DNA of 64,000 nucleotides, taken from the NCBI RefSeq assembly GCF_051055405.1, contig NZ_CP167068.1, positions 2,666,001 to 2,730,000 on the forward strand, read 5' to 3'. Source of the DNA: Pseudolachnospira sp051055405 (GTDB lineage Bacteria > Bacillota > Clostridia > Lachnospirales > Lachnospiraceae). The notes under the pieces were generated by a model that did no database searches, was not told the origin of the DNA, and was given only the letters and a program-made list of their open reading frames with translations. The position numbers were made by a program, and so were the translations under genes. Positions 57,896 to 64,000 of the stretch are shown here, in pieces (the stretch's first letter is position 1; every line of letters begins with the position of its first letter).

Positions 57896-60430
57896 TCATT
57901 CCAAATATTTTTTTAGTATATGATTCAGTCGTTCCACATCAATCGGCTTCGCAATATGTTCATTCATTCCGCAGTCTAAGCAACGCTGGATATCGTCGGC
58001 AAAAGCATCCGCCGTCATCGCCAGAATCGGCAGTTTTGCGTCTGAACGTTCCAAAGCACGAATTGCCTTTGCCGCCTCGTAGCCGCTCATCACAGGCATC
58101 CGTATATCCATCAAAATAAGATCATAGAAGCCAATCGGAGATTTTTCAAACAGATCAACGCAAACCTGTCCATTCTCCGCTCGATCCAACTCAAATCCTT
58201 CTTCCGACAAAATATCCTCTGCAATTTCCCAGTTTAGATCATTATCTTCAGCCAGCAAAATACGCCTTCCCGTAAACTTCTCTTCCTGAACCTCTTCTTC
58301 TACGGTCTGATCCGGCGCATCCATCATATACTGGCTCAATCCCAAAAACAGATTCGATTTAAACAGCGGCTTAGAAATAAACCCATGGACGCCAATACTT
58401 CTTGCCTCTTCTTCGATATCACTCCAGTCATATGCTGAAATAATCAAAATTGGCACATCGTCTCCCAGATGTTTCCGCATCTCTTTTGCCGTATGTAAAC
58501 CGTCCATTCCCGGCATTTTCCAATCCAGAAGCACAATCTCATAGTCGTCCCGCTTGTCATGGTGCTGTTTCACCATCTGTACGGCGGTCTCTCCATCCAT
58601 GGCCCACTGGGCTTCGATACCAATTTCTTTCAGCGAAGATACCGCGCTTAGACAAAGATCTTCGTTATTATCTACCACCAACATTTTCCAAGGGGGAAGA
58701 ATCATATCTTCCTCTTTCACAACTGCCCTCTCAAAATCAAGGGTAATATGAAACTCGCTTCCCTTTCCAGGTTCACTTTGCAGTTCGATGGCGCCGTTCA
58801 TGGCATCCACAATCGCTTTCGTAATTGCCATCCCAAGACCGGTTCCCTCTGTTTTATCCACCTGTTTTTTTGCTTCCCTGGTAAACGTTTCAAATATCTT
58901 TTCCTGAAACTCCTTTGTCATTCCAATCCCAGTGTCTTTTACTCGGAAATGACACCTGACATAGTTGTCCCCGTTCGGCGATACCTCTTGTTCCAGATAA
59001 ACATTAATCGTCCCACCTTCCGGCGTGAATTTTATGGCATTGGACAAAAGATTGAGCAAAATCTGATTCAAACGTATACTATCACAATATATATTTTCTG
59101 CCTGCACATTTTGAATAAAAATGTCAAAATGCTGCTGGCGCGCTTTTATCTGAGGCTGCACAATATTGACGATACTGTCCATGGTTTCCCGCAGAGAGAC
59201 CAGCCCCATATTTAACGATAGTTTCCCACTTTCAATCTTGGACATATCCAACACATCGTTGATCAATCCCAACAAATGCTTACTCGACAAGGTAATCTTT
59301 GCCAGACAATCTTTCACCCGTGCCGTATCTTGAATATTCGCCATGGCGATGGCCGTCATCCCCACGATTCCATTCATGGGAGTACGAATATCATGGCTCA
59401 TACTGGAAAGGAATTCGCTTTTTGCCTGATTTGCCTTGGTTGCTTCCTGTTTCGCCCGATTCAGTTCACGCAACTGCTGCTGGGACAACCGATAATATAA
59501 GACAAAGATTAAAAGAACACCGGCCACTACGATAAGGCTTGCAACGACAGTGACAAATTGGCGTTGCGTGCTCAAATCATTCAAAATATTGTCCAACGCC
59601 CCAAATGGCATTAAAGAAATCAAATACCAGTCCGAATCCGGCAGATGCGTACCCAGCAGATACTGATACTCTCCCCCCTGCTGGACAGTCGTCGAATATT
59701 CCGCGTCCGCATTAATCGCATCTTTTAGCTCCTGACTGTATTCTTCCCCTGTTTTTCCATCCAGCTCGCCAAACATTTCCGAAATCTGGGTGAAATAATT
59801 TTCTTCCCTTGTTCTCACCACATAAGTGCCGTCCCGGCGGATAATAAAGGAATACATCAGCTCATCTTCCTCATCCAGAGCCAGGATATTTTCTAAATAA
59901 TCCATCGGCAGGGCAGCCACCATAGCCGCGCTGGTTTTTCCATCTCGCATAGGATACTCGGCGTTGGTCAGCAGACAGAGCACCTTTTCCCCTTTTACAT
60001 TGACGCCGGAAAACACCCGCAGGCTGCTGTCTTCCATTACTCTTTTGAATGTTTTCTCATCATGATATTCGACGTCCTCGCCATAGATGGTCTCGCTCTC
60101 CCCATCTTCCGTATAGAGTCCCAGATAGATAAAGCTGCGCACCTGAGCGCTTAACATCAGTTGCTCCATCATCTCCGGACCATACGTCATTTCTTCCGGA
60201 GGATGCCTTTCCAAAATGCCCTTCATCTCAGAAATCTGCAAATCTAGCACCGCGTCAAATTTCTGCTGAGTCTGTTTGGCCATGGCGGACATATAGACTC
60301 TTCCAACCTCACTGATAGCGTTGCTGCTTTTATTTGCTATGATAGCAGCCGCCAAAGCGAGTACTACGATACAGACAACCGCTAGAATAGAAAAACTTGC
60401 CAATAAAAATTTCTTTGTATTCCTTACCAT
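57896..60430 (-). CDS. Hybrid histidine kinase with Cache-like sensor
   Basis: 844 residues. Two helices (about 6-31 and 285-308) enclose a large extracytoplasmic dCache-like sensor. Then HisKA with LSSMSHDIRTPMNGIVGM, an ATPase domain (NLLSNAIKFTPEGG, VKDTGIGMTKEFQEKIFE, GTGLGMAITKAIVDAM) and two receivers: the first around LLDWKMPGMDGLHTAKEM, the second around LMDIRMPVMSGYEAA, both with their aspartates. It lacks an Hpt domain, supplied by the gene at 55406. AAAGGAG precedes the ATG at 60430. It is the first gene of the phosphorelay operon. Confidence 0.94.
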   Translation of the reverse strand: MVRNTKKFLLASFSILAVVCIVVLALAAAIIANKSSNAISEVGRVYMSAMAKQTQQKFDAVLDLQISEMKGILERHPPEEMTYGPEMMEQLMLSAQVRSFIYLGLYTEDGESETIYGEDVEYHDEKTFKRVMEDSSLRVFSGVNVKGEKVLCLLTNAEYPMRDGKTSAAMVAALPMDYLENILALDEEDELMYSFIIRRDGTYVVRTREENYFTQISEMFGELDGKTGEEYSQELKDAINADAEYSTTVQQGGEYQYLLGTHLPDSDWYLISLMPFGALDNILNDLSTQRQFVTVVASLIVVAGVLLIFVLYYRLSQQQLRELNRAKQEATKANQAKSEFLSSMSHDIRTPMNGIVGMTAIAMANIQDTARVKDCLAKITLSSKHLLGLINDVLDMSKIESGKLSLNMGLVSLRETMDSIVNIVQPQIKARQQHFDIFIQNVQAENIYCDSIRLNQILLNLLSNAIKFTPEGGTINVYLEQEVSPNGDNYVRCHFRVKDTGIGMTKEFQEKIFETFTREAKKQVDKTEGTGLGMAITKAIVDAMNGAIELQSEPGKGSEFHITLDFERAVVKEEDMILPPWKMLVVDNNEDLCLSAVSSLKEIGIEAQWAMDGETAVQMVKQHHDKRDDYEIVLLDWKMPGMDGLHTAKEMRKHLGDDVPILIISAYDWSDIEEEARSIGVHGFISKPLFKSNLFLGLSQYMMDAPDQTVEEEVQEEKFTGRRILLAEDNDLNWEIAEDILSEEGFELDRAENGQVCVDLFEKSPIGFYDLILMDIRMPVMSGYEAAKAIRALERSDAKLPILAMTADAFADDIQRCLDCGMNEHIAKPIDVERLNHILKKYLE

Positions 60431-60577
60431 CGTGCCTCTCCTTTTTTCTTCATGCACGTTTTTGACTTACAATTTATAAATAGATATGTTATGATCATTT
60501 TGGTGTTAAAAGTAAAATAACATAAATCGCGTATAACGTCAAGCAACGAAAAAGAACGGAGCCAGGAGGCGCAGATT

Positions 60578-61210
60578 ATGAACAATTATGAAAAGCAATT
60601 GGAAGACTGGCGTCTGAAATTTTTAACGATGAATGCGGACGAGATCTGTAAAAAGCTGCCGGAAATAAACAAGACAGACACCGATCTGACGCTTTGGCAT
60701 TATGGCCGTCAGTTCTCGATCAACCGCTTCGACGGCATCATCTCCGTTCTATCAGACGACAAGCCGCTAGACATCACACCTCAGTTGAACGTCTATACCT
60801 TATTCTGGTATGTCTCGCCAACCGCTTGCCTTTCTGGAGAATGGGTCCCTTTTCGTGAGCTAAAAAGCGGCTCCCCTTTTGCCACGGCGTTTCAAAATGG
60901 AATTCTGACTCCGTTGGCCGCCACATTTTCAGGAAAACAGGATCGCCTGGAAAAATCTGTAGAAGCCTTACGGGGAAAACGCCTGTCCTCTTCAAGTTTT
61001 TTGTTACCCGCCTTTGACTGTATTCCAGTCAAATTACTGTTTTGGGATGCGGACGATGAATTTCCCGCACAGGCAAATCTTCTTTTTGATAAAAGCGCCA
61101 CGGATTTTATCCATGTGGAAAGCGTCGTTACCATTGCCGCCGAAGCGCTCTATCAGTTAGCTGAAACGGCAGGACTTCCTATCTTGGGAAATCCATTCTT
61201 TCGATTTTAA
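60578..61210 (+). CDS. DUF3786-family protein
   Basis: 210 residues of the DUF3786 family, of unknown function, common in anaerobes and sometimes near corrinoid or metal-enzyme genes. Recognisable blocks are LTLWHYGRQFSINRFDGII, YTLFWYVSPTACLSGEWVPF and FDCIPVKLLFWDADDEFPAQ. No signal or membrane helix. The ATG follows CCAGGAGG. It is divergent from the hybrid kinase; TTGACT and TATGTT 17 bases apart at about 60463-60491 may be its promoter. Confidence 0.88.
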   Translation: MNNYEKQLEDWRLKFLTMNADEICKKLPEINKTDTDLTLWHYGRQFSINRFDGIISVLSDDKPLDITPQLNVYTLFWYVSPTACLSGEWVPFRELKSGSPFATAFQNGILTPLAATFSGKQDRLEKSVEALRGKRLSSSSFLLPAFDCIPVKLLFWDADDEFPAQANLLFDKSATDFIHVESVVTIAAEALYQLAETAGLPILGNPFFRF

Positions 61211-61241
61211 TGACCGGGAAATTCCAATAGGAGATACGTCT

Positions 61242-62018
61242 ATGATATATGAAATGACAAATACTCAACCGGTTTTCCAGCTATTTGGCCAATGGGAGGA
61301 AACCATTCTTTGGTCTTGTCTGCAGAAAGTTATGGGAAAGATCTATGCGGACGACCCAGAACATCCGACGGCGGCAATGGCGATTCTCGGTGATTTTTCC
61401 TTTTTTGCAGGAAAGCCCAATATTGAACTTGTATCTTACAAACCCTCTTGGTGTATACAGGATTTTATCATTATGATCCCGCAAAACAAGGCTTGGCAAA
61501 ATACGATTCTGCAAGTATACCAAGAGAAAGCGAAAGTCGTTTCGCGCTATGCAACAAAAAAAGAAGACGGCATTTTCCATAAAGAAAAATTAGAAGAAGC
61601 GCGTTCCCTTTTGCCGAGTGGATATGAAATTTGCAGGATTGACGAACCGCTCTATCACCTCTGCCGTTCAGAGACTTGGAGCACGGATTTGGTCTCGCAG
61701 TTTCCAACTTACAAGGATTACCGCAGGCTGGGATTAGGAGTAGTCATACAAAAAAATCATACTCTTGTGGCCGGCGCTTCCTCCTATTCCAGATATCAAG
61801 GGGGAATTGAAATTGAGATTGACACAAAAGAAGAATACCGCAGGAAAGGTTTCGCCTATCTATGCGGTTCCCAATTGATTTTAGAGTGCTTAAAACAGGA
61901 TCTATACCCCAGCTGGGACGCACAGAATAAGATTTCGCTTTCTCTGGCCGAAAAACTGGGCTACCATTACAGTCATACCTATCCTGCCATTGAAATCTGG
62001 GGATATGCGCAGGAATAA
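61242..62018 (+). CDS. GNAT acetyltransferase
   Basis: 258 residues of a two-part GNAT protein related to the ZmaR-like (zwittermicin resistance) group: the N-terminal half is family-specific and the C-terminal half has the acetyl-CoA site GIEIEIDTKEEYRRKGFAYL and SLAEKLGYHYSHTYPAIEIWGY (read as LAEKLGYHYSHTYPAIEI). Substrate unknown. It lies 31 bases after DUF3786 with AATAGGAG before the ATG. Its stop codon lies inside a GAATTTCG palindrome. Confidence 0.87.
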   Translation: MIYEMTNTQPVFQLFGQWEETILWSCLQKVMGKIYADDPEHPTAAMAILGDFSFFAGKPNIELVSYKPSWCIQDFIIMIPQNKAWQNTILQVYQEKAKVVSRYATKKEDGIFHKEKLEEARSLLPSGYEICRIDEPLYHLCRSETWSTDLVSQFPTYKDYRRLGLGVVIQKNHTLVAGASSYSRYQGGIEIEIDTKEEYRRKGFAYLCGSQLILECLKQDLYPSWDAQNKISLSLAEKLGYHYSHTYPAIEIWGYAQE

Positions 62019-62051
62019 AGAATTTCGCTCTGCGAAATTCTTTATTCCTGC
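62011..62051. terminator. GAATTTCG palindrome overlapping two stop codons
   Basis: A perfect 18-bp stem (starting CAGGAATAAAG) around CTCTG. It contains the last codons and stop of the GNAT gene on one strand and of the XRE/TPR gene on the other, both reading Gln-Glu-stop. It belongs to the repeat family at 12070 and 47556 and probably terminates both transcripts. Confidence 0.85.
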
Positions 62052-63079
62052 TTTATAAATTCCTGCCATCTTTTGTCGTTCTTTAGAAAACCGTAGCTTT
62101 CTTCATCGCGAAAACATCGCAGCAAATTGCGTTTCAGTTCTGTCTTAAATTCTTCTCTTACTGGTTTAAATTTCATATGCTCATAAAGCGGAGACTTACA
62201 AAAATCGCCGATGCTATCCACATGGAAAAGCATTTCCTTCATCGTTTCGATTACTGTCTCAGCGTCTTTTTCTAAAGTTGCAAGATCCAGTTGATTTGAG
62301 ACTTCATAATATCTTCCCATCTCAAAGCACCTGGCCATCTCCCCTTGCTTTGCCACAAACCGACGCGCTCTTTCCCAATCTTTCTTTTTTACCGCCAACC
62401 AATACATTCCCTGAAGTGTTTCACTCACCGTCTGATAGCTGCTAAACAGCAATTCTTCACATGCTTTATATGCTTCTTGTATTCGATTTGTCTCCCCATA
62501 AATTTCCGCTTGTCTTCGTTTCCGCTCCGGATCCTGTTTTGAAAAGTACTCCAGGCACTGCTCTGCTTTATCGTACCGCTCCTTTTTCATATAGAAAGCA
62601 AACAGAGAACCTGCGGCATAGCCGCGCAGCGCTTCATCCTTACTTTCCAATACGCGAACGTATAAAGAATGTAAATACTCATCATATTGTTCTGCATTTG
62701 AAACTTCCTGCGTGTCGCGCTTCGCGTCAAGAATTACCGCTATCTGCCAAATCAGCAATTCACAATTTGGATATTGCTCCAAGATTTTCTTCGCCCAGAG
62801 AAAGGCTTCCTCATAGGGTCCTTCCTTCAGCTTTCGATCTGCTTCATAAACCAGTTTCTCCACCTCTTCTGCTGTCGGTTCCTCGTGAAAAGCCAACAGG
62901 GTATCCAATGAAATATCGAGGAGTCTTGCAATGGGCGCCAGCAGCATAATATCGGGAAAAGAATTGCCGCTTTCCCATTTATTCACGGCCGGAGCGGTCA
63001 CTCCAAGCCTGCGGGCCATTTCTTCCTGCGTCATATTTTTACTTTTTCTATATGTTTTAATTACCTTGCCCAGCTGCAC
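62042..63079 (-). CDS. XRE regulator with TPR-like repeats
   Basis: 345 residues. Residues 1-60 form a Cro/CI helix-turn-helix (IKTYRKSKNMTQEEMARRL, VTAPAVNKWESGNSFP). The rest is all-helical TPR-like repeats (YEEAFLWAKKILEQYP, RYDKAEQCLEYFSKQDP, RIQEAYKACEELL), the layout of peptide-sensing or stress regulators. The start is most likely GTG 63079, 9 bases after AAAAGGAG; the longer in-frame start at 63121 overlaps a perfect TATAAT (63126-63121) and would be inside the promoter. Confidence 0.88.
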   Translation of the reverse strand: MQLGKVIKTYRKSKNMTQEEMARRLGVTAPAVNKWESGNSFPDIMLLAPIARLLDISLDTLLAFHEEPTAEEVEKLVYEADRKLKEGPYEEAFLWAKKILEQYPNCELLIWQIAVILDAKRDTQEVSNAEQYDEYLHSLYVRVLESKDEALRGYAAGSLFAFYMKKERYDKAEQCLEYFSKQDPERKRRQAEIYGETNRIQEAYKACEELLFSSYQTVSETLQGMYWLAVKKKDWERARRFVAKQGEMARCFEMGRYYEVSNQLDLATLEKDAETVIETMKEMLFHVDSIGDFCKSPLYEHMKFKPVREEFKTELKRNLLRCFRDEESYGFLKNDKRWQEFIKQE

Positions 63080-63180
63080 GTACAAAGTCTCCTTTTGCTT
63101 TTCTGATCTCTGTTTTCCCAATTATAGCAAAAAATGCGTGCTCTTACCATTGAACAAACGTCAAGTTTTCCCTTCAAAAA

Positions 63181-63717
63181 TTAACTGCCGGCTTGTCTCA
63201 AATATTCCATAAGCGGAGTCAAATAATTTTTATCGGTCCAATCGCAGGATTTCCCTACCGCACACATGAGCGCCTTCATCCATGGTTTGTATGTACTGGG
63301 ATCTTTTTTTGCCACAGACTTCTGCAACAACTTACATAAAGTCCTGTCCCTCCATGTCATGCGGCTTTCGTCCCACATGCCTCGCCCATAAAAGAGTGGA
63401 ATTTCCTGCAAATCTCCCGTCAAATTGTGCGCTTTGATTTCCTTCAACGCATTTTCATCATATGGCGAAGCGCCTACGCAAAATACCAATATCTTTCTGC
63501 CACGTAATTCTGTCATATGCTTTTTTAAGAAGGATAGACCTGCGATACCGGACGCATAGATACCGCCGCACCATATGATTATTTCATACGGCGCCACCGC
63601 GTCCACTTTCACTTTTGCTTCCTCCATGCAGTCAAAGCCCGTCATTTCCGCTAACCAATTTGCATATTTTTCTGTCGCTCCGTATTTCGACTTATATAGG
63701 ATAATGCCTTTTTCCAT
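63181..63717 (-). CDS. Flavodoxin-domain protein
   Basis: 178 residues. The flavodoxin fold starts GIILYKSKYGATEKYANWL with the FMN phosphate loop, then IIWCGGIYASGIAGLSFLKK and ILVFCVGASPYDENALKEI. It resembles HemG/menaquinone-dependent protoporphyrinogen oxidase-like flavodoxins seen in Clostridia. Electron partner unknown. The ATG at 63717 starts the fold; a GTG at 63735 overlaps the upstream TetR stop. It is cotranscribed with the TetR gene, which probably regulates it. Confidence 0.85.
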   Translation of the reverse strand: MEKGIILYKSKYGATEKYANWLAEMTGFDCMEEAKVKVDAVAPYEIIIWCGGIYASGIAGLSFLKKHMTELRGRKILVFCVGASPYDENALKEIKAHNLTGDLQEIPLFYGRGMWDESRMTWRDRTLCKLLQKSVAKKDPSTYKPWMKALMCAVGKSCDWTDKNYLTPLMEYLRQAGS

Positions 63718-63724
63718 ATCAGAT

Positions 63725-64000
63725 TTATTCCTCACCTTTCGTTGCTTGGCTCAAAAATGCTCTATAAGCCATTTCCTGGTGTTCATAGATTTCATCTGCC
63801 GATATTCCCGGCGTCGTGACGGAAAAAATTGTACCGATACCAATGGTGTAAATCAGCATATTTAAATGCAGCTTTCTCGCCTGTGATAAGCTAATATTCC
63901 ATTTCTCAGAAATGAATTCCGCCATGCGAGAATTGGTTTCTGCTCGATACAGATCATCCAACGAAGCAATTCCGGTTCTTTGATGCAGAATAAATATCTT
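63725..64000 (-). CDS. TetR-type regulator, C-terminal part (partial)
   Basis: 92 codons are visible, open to the right edge, so the N-terminal DNA-binding domain is outside the window. The visible part is all-helical (ETNSRMAEFISEKWNISLSQ, KLHLNMLIYTIGIGTIFSV, YEHQEMAYRAFLSQ) like the ligand-binding half of TetR/AcrR regulators next to flavodoxin genes. The call is tentative because the helix-turn-helix is not seen. Confidence 0.6.
   Translation of the reverse strand, partial: KIFILHQRTGIASLDDLYRAETNSRMAEFISEKWNISLSQARKLHLNMLIYTIGIGTIFSVTTPGISADEIYEHQEMAYRAFLSQATKGEE

Noticed and set aside
63122..63180. Longer start for the XRE/TPR gene at 63121
   Set aside because: TATAAT overlaps that codon, and a GTG at 63079 has a well-placed AAAAGGAG.

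Overview
The window looks like chromosomal DNA of an anaerobic Clostridia-class Firmicute, most likely Lachnospiraceae-like. Supporting signs are the strong AGGAGG-type ribosome sites, an EndoQ-UvrD fusion, a YtrA-type GntR/ABC operon, two DUF1015 genes (one beside serA/serC), a TctABC tripartite transporter, a candidate 6S-type RNA and a short group II intron behind a tRNA terminator. Species-level assignment is not possible from sequence reading alone. Most genes lie on the minus strand.

Layout. 1-7.5 kb: dapF (cut by the window edge), a GNAT acetyltransferase, a CvfB-like S1 protein, an acyl-ACP thioesterase, a group II intron placed just after the tRNA-Gln terminator, then hisC and glmM. 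7.7-8.1 kb: a long imperfect palindrome. 8-11.7 kb: a GntR-ABC-permease operon with a perfect operator. 11.7-15.5 kb: GIY-YIG protein, AI-2E-type permease, CPBP protease and a KdpD-like kinase lacking its N-terminal part. 15.5-18.5 kb: folate operon folE-HD-folP-folBK behind a candidate 6S RNA. 18.5-24.5 kb: an operon of sugar-type binding lipoprotein, permease, AraC-type response regulator, histidine kinase without a sensor domain, and an ABC 'ATPase' that has lost its catalytic motifs. 24.6-28 kb: tctCBA. 28-34 kb: DUF1015 protein, membrane-bound XRE protein and EndoQ-UvrD. 34-43.8 kb: GatC-like PTS permease, NicX/M29-like enzyme, PucR regulator, M20 peptidase and an Opp-type ABC transporter without a binding protein. 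43.8-47.3 kb: serC-serA-DUF1015. 47.5-50.4 kb: a repeat-derived element, an unknown protein and TRAP QM subunits without a P subunit. 50.5-54 kb: AraC, MerR/TipA, bioB with a BirA-like operator, and a histidine phosphatase. 54-60.5 kb: EndA-like nuclease lipoprotein, a small unknown protein, and a phosphorelay (hybrid kinase, REC-HD-GYP-PAS-GGDEF, Hpt). 60.5-64 kb: DUF3786, GNAT, XRE/TPR, flavodoxin and a partial TetR gene.

The most interesting unit is the 18.5-24.5 kb operon. It reads like a transporter turned into a signalling complex: the kinase has no extracellular domain and the co-encoded ATPase lacks the P-loop lysine, the catalytic glutamate and the switch histidine. Other leads are the HD protein inside the folate operon (a candidate for the missing dihydroneopterin triphosphate dephosphorylation), DUF1015 next to serC/serA (candidate for the last step of serine synthesis), and EndoQ-UvrD with two clamp-binding motifs. 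A family of GAATTTCG-centred palindromes recurs at 12.07, 47.56 and 62.01 kb.
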